The translations under genes were made by a program, and so were the position numbers. Shown in pieces: positions 48,301 through 50,455 of a stretch of DNA of 64,000 nucleotides. Each line of letters starts with the position of its first letter. Position 1 is the stretch's first letter. The notes beneath the pieces are model-generated. The model was not told where the DNA came from and searched no databases. It saw only the letters and a list, made by a program, of their open reading frames with translations. The DNA is taken from the NCBI RefSeq assembly GCF_003255815.1, contig NC_037668.1:19484864-19548863 (forward strand), read 5' to 3'. This DNA comes from Theropithecus gelada. Lineage: Eukaryota > Chordata > Mammalia > Primates > Cercopithecidae.

Positions 48301-49276
48301 TCTTCACCTTCAGTCAGGAAGTCATTATCCCGGAGTTGTGTGTACCCCCTGTCCTCACACTTCAAGTGGGTACCCTTTTATAAATGGGGCAATTTTGATA
48401 ATACAGACAGATCTTATCTCCACCCACGATGAATCTTCTCACATTCCCAGAAGTTTACACTTCATAGTCTCTGGGCCTCACTTTCCTCGTCTGTGAAATG
48501 GGAGTAATAGTACTTACTTCACAAGACTGTAAAAAGCAAATGAGTTAATACATGCAAAGTGCTTAGTTAACCCCCAATACTTGGCTGTTGTGTTTTAAGT
48601 CCTTCTCACATTGAATGGCTCATCTATAGTTAGTGGGGACCCTTCGCACCCCAAGTTTTCCTGTTCCTATAGAAATTTCCTCAGACATGGGGAACTTCCT
48701 CTTACTCTAGTTGTTTACATTGTAAGTCATCAGTACCTGTTGCCTCCAACACTGGGCTTCCCTTTACCCTGACGGCTGCTCCTAGTGACCACCCCTTCCC
48801 AACACACAGAGAAAAGTCCAGTCCCACATCCCGAGAATTCCTCACACGTCTGGAAGATCGTCACACAGCTGGAGGATATACCACATGAGTAGGACACGCC
48901 ACGCCCAAGAGTCTGCTCCTCGCCACCTTCACTGACATCACACTCTCCTTCCCTACTGGCTAGGCCCCTTCACGTGGCCCCACACGGTTTCCCTGTGGGA
49001 TCTTACAGAGGGAACCCCTCTCACCCTTACTGGATGGTGAGGGTGCATATCCTTGTCACCCACCACCGCTCACCAAGTGTAGCAGCCCCGCTGCGCCTCC
49101 AGCAGGAAAGGCACCCGGCCTGGCTCTCGGCCGAAGGGTAGCAACACCTGTGGCACATTAAGTTTGTTGGCCAGGGTCCCAAGCAAAACCAGAAACAACA
49201 ACAGGAGGCGGTGTAGGGGCAAGAAGAAAAAGAGCTTGAAGCCTCGGCAGCTTGATGACGCCGGAGAGCCAGTCAT
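2589..49276 (-). CDS. NUP210L: NUP210L gene, 5' part: 13 coding exons, gene continues beyond the left edge
   Basis: Nucleoporin 210-like, paralogue of the pore membrane glycoprotein NUP210 (gp210). The family is a single-pass type I membrane protein with a very large lumenal part of Ig-like repeats in the nuclear envelope. Thirteen exons join in frame into about 606 residues of a protein of roughly 1,890. The N-terminus has a hydrophobic signal peptide (a leucine-rich run at about residues 14-34) followed by lumenal sequence with many N-X-S/T sites (for example NGTL, NESA, NGSH, NCTI, NGSY, NFTW, NETV). No stop or frameshift was seen and every intron is GT-AG, so this is an intact gene. The transmembrane segment and C-terminus lie outside the window. 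The family paralogue is reported to be testis-enriched. The choice of NUP210L rather than NUP210 rests on recognised N-terminal sequence and on the neighbouring TPM3. Confidence 0.95.
3084..3169. repeat. Perfect 34-bp inverted repeat with 18-nt loop
   Basis: The left arm 3084-3117 (starting aatctgtgcacctggggg) is the exact reverse complement of the right arm 3136-3169 (ending ccccaggtgcacagatt). The 18-nt loop is 3118-3135. It lies in the L1 5' UTR. The arms differ at no position. Confidence 0.95.
3775..4074 (+). mobile_element. Alu inside the L1 5' UTR
   Basis: Exact 15-bp duplication 'agcccttgggccttg' on both sides. Confidence 0.97.
4559..4867 (+). mobile_element. Alu inside the L1 5' UTR
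   Basis: Full length, tail (AAAT)n. Confidence 0.95.
5884..6035 (+). mobile_element. Young AluY, 5'-truncated
   Basis: Begins mid-element at 'ggcgcctgtagtcc' and has the cercopithecid 'gatccggccactgc'. 'gaaaatatagtc' on both sides shows it was truncated on insertion, not later. Confidence 0.92.
6050..6340 (+). mobile_element. Alu
   Basis: Diverged start 'ggtccaaatgcaatggctc', directly after the preceding truncated copy. Confidence 0.9.
6609..6922 (-). mobile_element. Alu
   Basis: Reversed, in the L1 ORF1-ORF2 spacer. Contains a duplicated 'gacctaaggt' step near 6847. Confidence 0.93.
7272..7896 (+). mobile_element. Older Alu, host of a nested AluY
   Basis: First 12 bases at 7272-7283, remainder from 7590 after the nested copy; tail (AAAAC)n. 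Confidence 0.9.
7284..7586 (+). mobile_element. Young AluY (cercopithecid type) nested in an Alu
   Basis: 'ctcaagcctgt', 'aaaaactagccggg' and 'gatccggccactgc' present. The duplication 'aaaaggctgagtgca' is perfect. Confidence 0.95.
7897..8410 (+). pseudogene. L1 ORF2 endonuclease remnant
   Basis: Translated pieces include CFLQETYFPYKDTRRLKIKR, GSIQQEDITFINIYTPNTGG and DLIDIYRTFHSMAAEYTFIS, all recognisable from the apurinic-endonuclease-like domain of L1 ORF2. Frame breaks occur after FQDKL and an in-frame stop follows the domain, so no endonuclease can be made. Confidence 0.9.
8719..9014 (+). mobile_element. Alu inside L1 ORF2
   Basis: 'aaaaagtaga' on both sides. Confidence 0.95.
9043..9066. 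repeat. (GTT)n microsatellite
   Basis: Eight GTT/TTG units between L1 sequence and the poly(T) of a reversed Alu, probably grown from the Alu tail junction. Confidence 0.9.
9067..9371 (-). mobile_element. Alu inside L1 ORF2
   Basis: Reversed, behind the GTT microsatellite. Confidence 0.95.
9399..9712 (+). mobile_element. Older Alu inside L1 ORF2
   Basis: Diverged, tail (AAAAC)n. Only about 27 bp of L1 separates it from the preceding Alu. Confidence 0.93.
9913..10238 (+). mobile_element. Alu inside L1 ORF2
   Basis: Exact 11-bp duplication 'aagtaaaatct'. Confidence 0.95.
10262..10740 (+). pseudogene. L1 ORF2 reverse-transcriptase N-terminal remnant
   Basis: Contains LENLEEMDKFLDIHNLPRLN and MNIDRKTLHKILANQTQQ, the segment just before and at the start of the L1 RT domain. 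The frame is broken (stop after HLKKN). An Alu interrupts it at 10741, and the element jumps to its 3' UTR soon after 11048. Confidence 0.88.
10741..11047 (-). mobile_element. AluY inside L1 RT region
   Basis: Exact 11-bp duplication 'ctcaacaacac'. Confidence 0.95.
11080..11236 (+). mobile_element. Short Alu with internal deletion
   Basis: Left start joined to the right-arm end, about 155 bp. Confidence 0.85.
11420..12028 (+). mobile_element. Older Alu, 5'-truncated, host of a nested AluY
   Basis: Pieces 11420-11534 and 11851-12028; begins at 'acagcactttggaaggcc'. Confidence 0.9.
11535..11850 (+). mobile_element. Young AluY (cercopithecid type) nested in an Alu
   Basis: Sits in the A-rich linker of the host. 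'aaaaattagctgagtg' is repeated exactly. Tail of about 38 A, the longest in the window, a sign of a very recent insertion. Confidence 0.96.
12029..12333 (+). mobile_element. Alu
   Basis: Starts directly at the tail of the host above and ends in the TA microsatellite. Confidence 0.95.
12334..12365. repeat. (TA)n microsatellite at an Alu tail
   Basis: About 16 TA units directly follow the poly(A) of the Alu at 12029-12333. Confidence 0.95.
12738..13059 (+). mobile_element. Alu with internal 32-bp tandem duplication
   Basis: 'attagccaggcatggtggca' with its flanks occurs twice in a row at 12866-12930. Confidence 0.95.
13060..13418 (+). mobile_element. Alu with internal duplication, joined to the previous tail
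   Basis: A right-arm step of about 55 bp is repeated near 13260-13345. It shares the outer duplication 'gactaatgtatt' with the preceding copy. Confidence 0.93.
13517..14119 (+). mobile_element. Older Alu, host of a nested copy
   Basis: Pieces 13517-13656 and 13957-14119. Confidence 0.9.
13657..13956 (+). mobile_element. Alu nested in the linker of another Alu
   Basis: 'aaaaaattag' on both sides. Confidence 0.93.
14437..14728 (-). mobile_element. AluY
   Basis: Reversed, little diverged; T/C-rich leader at 14401-14436. Confidence 0.95.
14729..15012 (-). mobile_element. AluJ
   Basis: Reversed, old; 'ttaagagatgggggtcttgc' in the middle. Confidence 0.92.
15392..15600 (+). mobile_element. hAT-Charlie-like DNA transposon fragment
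   Basis: 'aaggattggcaaacctttctgtaaagagc' and 'gtagctgtattctgataaaaatttattta' match the same family as 12585-13475, here in the opposite orientation. It interrupts an L2 copy. Confidence 0.6.
15953..16556 (+). mobile_element. Older Alu, host of a nested AluY
   Basis: Pieces 15953-16091 and 16381-16556. Confidence 0.9.
16092..16380 (+). mobile_element. AluY nested in the linker of another Alu
   Basis: 'aaaaaattag' on both sides; little diverged. Confidence 0.95.
16559..16855 (+). mobile_element. AluJ
   Basis: Old copy placed right behind the previous tail. Confidence 0.92.
16990..17390 (+). mobile_element. MIR/L2-like old repeat fragments
   Basis: 'gctaagcactggagtaaacac' followed by 'tctcatttaatcttgacaac', and later 'cctatgaggaaacaaatat', resemble MIR 3' text, heavily diverged. 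Confidence 0.35.
17405..17702 (+). mobile_element. Alu
   Basis: 'gtatttct' on both sides; 135 bp from exon 12. Confidence 0.95.
17837..17992 (-). CDS. NUP210L: NUP210L exon 12
   Basis: 156 bp, residues 489-540, phase 0 on both sides. The acceptor is TTTTCACAG|GTAGAAGG and the donor ATTAAG|GTAAAC. It encodes VEGGSGNFTWTSSNETVVIV and ends NPFRYGEIK, with three sequons (NFT, NET, NST). This matches the BIG2-like repeat seen in NUP210 proteins. Confidence 0.95.
18139..18444 (+). mobile_element. Alu
   Basis: Exact 16-bp duplication 'agaaactgtgacacta'. Confidence 0.97.
18776..18913 (-). CDS. NUP210L: NUP210L exon 11
   Basis: 138 bp, residues 443-488, phase 0 on both sides. The acceptor is CTTATAG|AATAAAG and the donor GTACAG|GTATGG. 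It encodes NKDIQPIKFLIKHQQEVKIY then FPIMLTPKFLAFPHHPMGML and YHYKVQ. Confidence 0.95.
18914..19407. other. Unique part of NUP210L intron 10
   Basis: About 490 bp of AT-rich sequence with no repeat or coding signal that I recognise. Confidence 0.6.
19408..19713 (+). mobile_element. Alu
   Basis: First of two copies in a row; GA-rich tail. Confidence 0.94.
19714..20017 (+). mobile_element. Alu
   Basis: Starts at the GA-rich tail of the preceding copy and carries a similar GA-rich run after its own tail. Confidence 0.95.
20018..20076. repeat. GA-rich run and poly(A)
   Basis: 'gagagaacgagagagagagagag' then, after 15 bp, a 21-A run at 20055-20075. Both lie behind the Alu at 19714. Confidence 0.9.
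20077..20508. other. Unclassified intron 10 sequence
   Basis: About 430 bp. A plus-strand frame is open for 89 codons, but it shows no start context, homology or splice support, so no gene is called. Could be an old LINE remnant. Confidence 0.4.
20509..20806 (+). mobile_element. AluJ
   Basis: Diverged start 'ggtagtggtggctcac'. Confidence 0.9.
20860..21462 (+). mobile_element. Older Alu, host of a nested copy
   Basis: Pieces 20860-21005 and 21307-21462. Confidence 0.9.
21006..21306 (+). mobile_element. Alu nested in the linker of another Alu
   Basis: 'aaaaattagccagatgt' before and 'aaaaattagccaggtgt' after. Confidence 0.94.
21463..21530. repeat. (GAAA)n/(GGAA)n tract
   Basis: Purine tract extending the tail of the Alu at 20860-21462. 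Confidence 0.9.
21531..22427. other. Introns 9-10 flanks of exon 10
   Basis: Unique AT-rich sequence around exon 10. I see no repeat beyond weak A-rich runs. Confidence 0.6.
21781..21921 (-). CDS. NUP210L: NUP210L exon 10
   Basis: 141 bp, residues 396-442, symmetrical phase 0. The acceptor is GATTTTCAG|AATCTCAGG and the donor TACCAG|GTAGGA. It encodes NLRITHDFPKEYFEEQLTTV and ends ASLTSIIYQ, with one sequon (NGS). Its length is divisible by three. Confidence 0.95.
22428..22578 (+). mobile_element. Short Alu with internal deletion
   Basis: 'taatcccagctgaggcgggagg' shows left and right arms fused. Confidence 0.85.
22746..22852 (-). CDS. NUP210L: NUP210L exon 9
   Basis: 107 bp, residues 360-395, ending on a complete codon. 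The acceptor is GTGTATAG|GTTTCACT and the donor TTCAGAT|GTGAGT. It encodes FTVQPGNRWSLEVGQVYVIT then VDVFDKSGTKIYISD, a typical beta-strand pattern of a lumenal Ig-like repeat. Confidence 0.95.
22987..23285 (-). mobile_element. Alu
   Basis: 'aaagtag' on both sides; about 135 bp from exon 9, in the same orientation as the gene. Confidence 0.93.
23296..23591 (-). mobile_element. AluJ
   Basis: Reversed; leader 'ttttttgttgttgtttttt'. Confidence 0.92.
23634..23931 (+). mobile_element. AluJ
   Basis: 'aaattgtata' on both sides. Confidence 0.93.
24005..24313 (+). mobile_element. Alu
   Basis: Exact 'aaagaaacacttt' duplication. Confidence 0.96.
24314..25518. other. Low-repeat segment around exon 8
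   Basis: About 1.2 kb without a recognised repeat apart from a short (AAAC)n run at 24855-24871 and a 17-bp direct repeat 'tgttctcaaaaatatac' at 25432 and 25451. Holds exon 8 near its left end. Confidence 0.6.
24717..24785 (-). CDS. NUP210L: NUP210L exon 8 (short)
   Basis: 69 bp, residues 337-360, the smallest exon here. The acceptor is AAATTAAG|ATGTTCAT and the donor TTTTTAG|GTACTT. It encodes NVHVRSVSGLPNCTIYVVEP then GFL. Both splice sites are weaker than average. The length is a multiple of three, so skipping it would keep the frame. Confidence 0.93.
25519..25820 (+). mobile_element. Alu, first of a joined pair
   Basis: Left flank 'aaacacataactg'. No duplication at its own tail. Confidence 0.94.
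25821..26131 (+). mobile_element. Alu, second of a joined pair
   Basis: Right flank 'aaatacataactg' matches the left flank of the first copy. Confidence 0.94.
26107..26134. repeat. (GAAA)n microsatellite
   Basis: Six GAAA units in the tail of the Alu at 25821. Confidence 0.9.
26189..26322 (+). mobile_element. Alu left arm
   Basis: Stops in its A-rich linker where the next Alu starts; the right arm is gone. Confidence 0.88.
26323..26573 (+). mobile_element. Alu cut off in the right arm
   Basis: Runs to 'gccattgcactc' and passes straight into a reversed Alu; no poly(A). Confidence 0.93.
26574..26840 (-). mobile_element. Alu lacking its poly(T) end
   Basis: Begins at 'tgtcaccgaggttagagtgc' directly after the forward copy. 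Confidence 0.93.
26845..27149 (-). mobile_element. Alu
   Basis: Reversed, old; complete with poly(T). Confidence 0.93.
27440..28440 (+). mobile_element. L2 LINE remnant, split by an Alu
   Basis: L2-type text flanks the Alu at 27728-28041: 'gcttggatatctatcccacag' and 'gtgaaaaactgaactcattatctttttcc' on the right and 'acttccactttg..' on the left. NUP210L intron 7, antisense to the gene. Confidence 0.55.
27728..28041 (-). mobile_element. Alu
   Basis: A short extra 'ggagttcctcct' repeat near 27858. Confidence 0.93.
28480..28768 (+). mobile_element. Young AluY
   Basis: Near consensus; 'aaaaaagatata' on both sides. Confidence 0.95.
28769..29229. other. Intron 7 sequence with MIR/L2-like tail
   Basis: 'gtgcctgacacacagttgggtctcaataaatattgaata' at 28892-28930 is an L2/MIR 3' end; the remainder is unassigned. 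Confidence 0.45.
29230..29465 (+). mobile_element. L2 3' end fragment
   Basis: 'cctacttcagaacctttgccattgctc' and 'cctcatcagagaggacttctct' are L2 3' region motifs. Confidence 0.5.
29470..29738 (+). mobile_element. Old Alu, partly deleted
   Basis: Missing part of the left arm after 'gggaggttc'. Confidence 0.85.
29743..30047 (+). mobile_element. AluJ/S
   Basis: Follows the tail of the preceding copy. Confidence 0.93.
30048..30358 (+). mobile_element. Alu
   Basis: Third Alu in a row; tail (AAT)n. Confidence 0.95.
30359..31422. other. Low-repeat segment around exon 7
   Basis: About 1 kb with exon 7 and only a weak L2/MIR-like tail near 30405-30460. The rest is AT-rich and unassigned. Confidence 0.55.
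31066..31224 (-). CDS. NUP210L: NUP210L exon 7
   Basis: 159 bp, residues 284-337. The acceptor is GTCTTACAG|AGGTGAAA. The donor CATAAAA|GTATCC lacks the usual G before GT and the +5 G, so it looks weak. It encodes EVKFPLEHYILELQDHRVAL and ends TNLVFVHK, with one sequon (NGS). The assignment is firm because exon 8 completes the next codon. Confidence 0.93.
31423..31723 (+). mobile_element. Alu
   Basis: Tail (AAC)n; 199 bp from exon 7. Confidence 0.95.
31919..32540 (+). mobile_element. Older Alu, host of a nested copy
   Basis: Pieces 31919-32064 and 32359-32540. Confidence 0.88.
32065..32358 (+). mobile_element. Alu nested in the linker of another Alu
   Basis: Host resumes with 'aaagagctggatatgg'. 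Confidence 0.93.
32541..32658 (-). mobile_element. Alu monomer, split
   Basis: Its poly(T) side lies at about 31880-31918, parted by the Alus at 31919-32540; three nested layers. Confidence 0.7.
32659..33776. other. Low-repeat segment around exon 6
   Basis: About 1.1 kb of AT-rich sequence containing exon 6 and no recognised transposon. Confidence 0.6.
32903..33035 (-). CDS. NUP210L: NUP210L exon 6
   Basis: 133 bp, residues 240-284. The acceptor is CTCTTTTAG|AAAGTGG and the donor ATGACAG|GTAAGG. It encodes KVAAALIRLLVLENIFLIPS followed by HDIYLLVGTYIKYQVAKMVQ. Immediately upstream in the transcript is a short A-rich tract rather than an Alu. Confidence 0.95.
33777..33997 (+). mobile_element. 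Alu, 3' end deleted
   Basis: Stops at 'cacttgaaccc'; then 'aagaaattag' resembles the left flank 'tagaaattag'. Confidence 0.9.
34338..34581 (+). mobile_element. Alu with internal deletion
   Basis: Left arm and part of the right arm; ends about 30 bp from exon 5. Confidence 0.88.
34613..34763 (-). CDS. NUP210L: NUP210L exon 5
   Basis: 151 bp, residues 189-239, ending on a complete codon. The acceptor is GTCTTTAG|GATTCTT and the donor TATAAG|GTAAAAAG. It encodes LKYSEAEYAPPMYIAEMEKE through RIHEPFYK. Reversed Alus (relative to the gene) lie about 30 bp beyond the donor and 125 bp before the acceptor. Confidence 0.95.
34888..35182 (+). mobile_element. Alu, first of five in a row
   Basis: 125 bp from exon 5; short tail ending in GGAA units. 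Confidence 0.94.
35184..35486 (+). mobile_element. Young AluY (cercopithecid type)
   Basis: 'ctcaagcctgt' and 'aaaaactagccgggcgaggtgg'; placed in the GGAA tail of the first copy. Confidence 0.95.
35487..35574. repeat. (GGAA)n/(GGGA)n purine tract
   Basis: 88 bp almost all purine, with about a dozen GGAA or GGGA units, between two Alus in NUP210L intron 4. Confidence 0.95.
35575..35874 (+). mobile_element. Alu
   Basis: Follows the 88-bp purine tract. Confidence 0.94.
35877..36200 (+). mobile_element. Young AluY (cercopithecid type)
   Basis: 'ctcaagcctgt' and 'aaaaactagccgggcgcgg'. Confidence 0.95.
36201..36534 (+). mobile_element. Alu
   Basis: Fifth of the row; a (CAA)n expansion sits in its linker at 36327-36353. 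Confidence 0.94.
36535..37402. other. Low-repeat segment around exon 4
   Basis: About 870 bp holding exon 4. No repeat recognised. Confidence 0.6.
36950..37043 (-). CDS. NUP210L: NUP210L exon 4
   Basis: 94 bp, residues 158-189. The acceptor is GTACAG|GAAATAC and the donor AAATTAG|GTAAAC. It encodes NTFSSLAGMMFEWSIAQDNE followed by SAREELSSKIR. The FEW motif resembles the start of an Ig-like lumenal repeat of the NUP210 family, and NES is a sequon. Confidence 0.95.
37403..37690 (+). mobile_element. AluJ
   Basis: Old copy; shortened linker. Confidence 0.92.
37766..38070 (+). mobile_element. Young AluY (cercopithecid type)
   Basis: Duplication 'aaagaaagtcgcaatac' / 'aaagaaagtggcaatac', one mismatch in 17. 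Confidence 0.96.
38139..38196 (-). mobile_element. Alu 5'-end fragment
   Basis: 'cctcggcctcccaaagtgct' to 'caccacgtccca' only. Confidence 0.8.
38451..38744 (+). mobile_element. Alu, first of a joined pair
   Basis: Left flank 'gaaaagttctgag'. Confidence 0.94.
38745..39060 (+). mobile_element. Alu, second of a joined pair
   Basis: Right flank 'ggaaaagttctgag' pairs with the left flank of the first copy. Confidence 0.94.
39061..39747. other. Low-repeat segment around exon 3
   Basis: Unique AT-rich sequence around exon 3, ending at an Alu. Confidence 0.6.
39289..39420 (-). CDS. NUP210L: NUP210L exon 3
   Basis: 132 bp, residues 114-158. The acceptor is CATTGTAG|TGACTGACC and the donor GCTGAAG|GTAAAG. 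It encodes TDHELRCDVKVDVINSIEIV and ends LMVRALDAEG. The long introns on both sides (2.2 and 6.9 kb) are Alu-rich. Confidence 0.95.
39748..40055 (+). mobile_element. Alu
   Basis: 'agcgaataata' / 'agtgaataata' flanks. Confidence 0.95.
40056..40662. other. Unassigned part of NUP210L intron 2
   Basis: AT-rich, about 600 bp. I see no gene and no clear repeat; part (40230-40310) may be an old hAT or MER remnant ('gggaaccactgtattagatct'). Confidence 0.4.
40663..40978 (+). mobile_element. Alu
   Basis: 'gccactgcactgca' step duplicated near 40900-40930. Confidence 0.94.
41001..41296 (+). mobile_element. Alu
   Basis: 22 bp of 'aaaatt' repeats separate it from the preceding copy. Confidence 0.95.
41457..41480 (-). 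mobile_element. Alu tail fragment
   Basis: 'ttttttgagatggagtct' then unrelated (CCTT)n; the rest is missing. Confidence 0.5.
41640..41867 (+). mobile_element. Probable old L1 fragment
   Basis: 'ttagatttacaaaagagatgtaaagataatgcagaaagttcccat' and 'gataccacattgctaaactaagttgtcatg' resemble old L1M text. Family uncertain. Confidence 0.35.
41868..42057 (-). mobile_element. Alu fragment
   Basis: One arm plus linker, cut off at 'caccatgttcagc'. Confidence 0.85.
42071..42370 (-). mobile_element. Young AluY
   Basis: Reversed, near consensus with 'ctagttttttgtat' and 'caggcttgagcc'; exact duplication 'ttcagtcactttt'. Confidence 0.96.
42390..42488 (-). mobile_element. Collapsed Alu
   Basis: Poly(T) end joined to the 5' end 'tgagccaccgtgcccggcc'; only about 75 bp of body left. 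Confidence 0.88.
42512..42730 (+). mobile_element. Alu cut off in the right arm
   Basis: Ends near 'ttgcttgaacccctgaacccc' and abuts a reversed Alu. Confidence 0.9.
42737..43015 (-). mobile_element. Alu without poly(T)
   Basis: Starts at 'agtttcgctcttgtcgccc'; little diverged otherwise. Confidence 0.92.
43060..43362 (+). mobile_element. AluJ
   Basis: Old; tail (AAAT)n. Confidence 0.9.
43571..43707 (+). mobile_element. Alu left arm
   Basis: Interrupted after 'gttagtggggcaa' by the next copy. Confidence 0.88.
43708..43962 (+). mobile_element. Alu cut off in the right arm
   Basis: Stops at 'cattgcactcaag' without a tail, continuing into unique sequence. Confidence 0.9.
44061..44353 (+). mobile_element. 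Alu
   Basis: 'gcacttaa' / 'ggacttaa' flanks. Confidence 0.94.
44354..45284. other. Unassigned part of NUP210L intron 2
   Basis: About 930 bp, AT-rich, no Alu and no coding signal recognised. Confidence 0.5.
45285..45411 (+). mobile_element. Rearranged Alu piece
   Basis: A short reversed start ('agagatggagtctcactatg') is fused to a forward right arm. Confidence 0.65.
45412..45740 (+). mobile_element. Alu with 22-bp near-palindromic filler
   Basis: After 'gtccgggcacggt' the normal 'ggctc' is replaced by 'ttctttttttatagaaaaag'-type sequence. Confidence 0.88.
45764..46083 (-). mobile_element. Alu
   Basis: Leader (TTTTA)n. Confidence 0.94.
46086..46226 (-). mobile_element. Alu monomer
   Basis: Single reversed arm; 120 bp from exon 2. 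Confidence 0.85.
46347..46483 (-). CDS. NUP210L: NUP210L exon 2
   Basis: 137 bp, residues 68-114. The acceptor TTCTGGCAG precedes GCATTCC, completing the split W68 codon, and the donor is AATAG|GTATGT. It encodes HSTHHDAVTVEPLYENGTLC and ends at LAREI. One N-glycosylation sequon (NGT) is present. A longer overlapping reading frame here is out of frame with the gene. Confidence 0.95.
46710..47003 (-). mobile_element. Young AluY (cercopithecid type)
   Basis: Reversed, with 'ggccggatctcagc' and 'caggcttgagcc'; 'aatatttttttt' flanks. Confidence 0.95.
47227..47539 (-). mobile_element. Young AluY (cercopithecid type), joined to the next
   Basis: Left flank 'aatgtttttatttt'. Confidence 0.94.
47540..47844 (-). 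mobile_element. Alu, second of a joined pair
   Basis: Right flank 'aatgtttttatttt' equals the left flank of the preceding copy. Confidence 0.94.
47862..47982 (-). mobile_element. Alu monomer
   Basis: One reversed arm only. Confidence 0.85.
47983..49073. other. NUP210L intron 1, Alu-free part next to exon 1
   Basis: About 1.1 kb. 48040-48900 is richer in C and T, with repeated 'ctctcacac'/'cctcacac'-like phrases (48240, 48275, 48352, 48838) that suggest an old degenerate tandem repeat. Contains one MIR (48465-48600). Confidence 0.5.
48465..48600 (+). mobile_element. MIR SINE fragment
   Basis: 'ctgggcctcactttcctcgtctgtgaaatgggagtaatag' and 'gttaatacatgcaaagtgcttag' are classic MIR text. NUP210L intron 1. 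Confidence 0.7.
49074..49276 (-). CDS. NUP210L: NUP210L exon 1 (start codon, signal peptide)
   Basis: Codes residues 1-67 plus two bases of W68. The ATG is at 49276-49274 and is the first in frame before a strong signal peptide (hydrophobic core LLLLFLVLLG). The likely mature start is near ANKLNVPQ. The donor reads ACTTG|GTGAGC. The exon is GC-richer than its surroundings, as usual for a first exon. Confidence 0.95.
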
Positions 49277-49337
49277 GGCGACTGCCAGGTTTCGGGTTCC
49301 CCGGGCTCAACTACAGCCGCGCTCACAGCTCCATCAG

Positions 49338-49359
49338 CCAATCCACAGGCGTGACGTCA
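49338..49359 (-). promoter_or_regulatory. NUP210L: Putative NUP210L core promoter: CCAAT box and perfect CRE
   Basis: CCAAT is at 49338-49342 (ATTGG in the gene direction) and the palindrome TGACGTCA at 49352-49359, that is 62-83 bp upstream of the start codon. A TATA-like CTTAAAAA on the minus strand lies near 49403-49410. CRE sites close to the start are typical of CREM/CREB-driven germ-cell genes, which fits the reported testis expression of this paralogue. The transcription start is not visible, so part of this could be 5' UTR. Confidence 0.6.
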
Positions 49360-49419
49360 GCAGAGGGGGATGGGACCTGCTTCTTGCTCGGAAGTGTGGG
49401 CATTTTTAAGCGCAGCCCT

Positions 49420-49711
49420 GCCGGGCGCGGTGGCTCACACCTGTAATCCTAGCACTTTGGGAGGCCGAGGCGGGCGGATCACGAGGTCAGGAAATCGAGA
49501 CCATCCTGGTGAAACCCCATCTCTACTGAAAACACAAAAAAATTAGCCGGGCGCGGTGGTGGGCGCCTGTAGTCCCAGCTTCTAGGGAAGCTGAGGCAGG
49601 ATAATGGCGTTAACCCAGGAGGCGGCGGAGCTTGCAGTGAGCAGAGATCCCGTCACTGCACTCCAGCCTGGGCGACAGAGCGAGAGTCCATCTCAAAAAA
49701 TAAAAAAATAA
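49420..49711 (+). mobile_element. Young AluY upstream of NUP210L
   Basis: Near consensus, reversed to the gene; flanks 'cgcagccct' / 'tgcagtcctt'. It starts 144 bp upstream of the ATG. Confidence 0.95.
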
Positions 49712-50455
49712 ATGCAGTCCTTCAGCAAGCCAATATAATGGAAACTTTTGGCACAAACCCAGCTAAAACACCTCAAACTCTCTTAAAGGTCTTTCCTAAA
49801 TACTGGATGGCAGACCTTTTTAACAGTAAGGAACAAGCAGAAAAGTCTTAAAAAACCTTTAATTTCTTCCAGTTCAATTTCTTGTTGCACACCGTTTATC
49901 TTAACACCACACCCTCCACCAGACAAAAAAAAACTTTTTGCAATGATTTCCAGTCAGCATTGGTCTATGCCTATAAACGGAAAATTGTGCAGTCTCTGGG
50001 ATAAACAGCTCGACTTTGTCAAGGGAACTGTGTATTTTTACTAGAAGTCAGATTCACGTCCAGCATTCAGGCCAGAATGCAGGAAATGCCAGACACTGGC
50101 GTCTCAAAGGCAGTTTTGAAAGTTATCCACTCACAAAGCCGGCCTCTAAGCAAATCCTCTGAGAGCACTTCTTGTTAACTTGTTTTCTCCAAATACCCAA
50201 ACAGAATATAAACTCAAAGGCTGTTTCAGTACAGTTGGTTAAAACCATACATTTATAGTAGTGATCAGCATTATACATTAAGGAGCATAATAAATCCAGT
50301 TTATAAGGATTAATATGGTTGTGAAGGAAAATGTATAGTTCAGCCTGAGATGTCTATGTTAACCTATAAAAGACCCAGCACATTAAGTGTTCTTTCTTAT
50401 CTCCATTTTACAGATGATGAAAATAAACATTTTCTCTATATTAAATCCTGTTGCT
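49712..50455. other. Interval between NUP210L and TPM3
   Basis: About 740 bp of non-repeat sequence. ATTAAA on the minus strand at 49858-49863 could end a long TPM3 3' UTR. No reading frame of interest. Confidence 0.5.
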
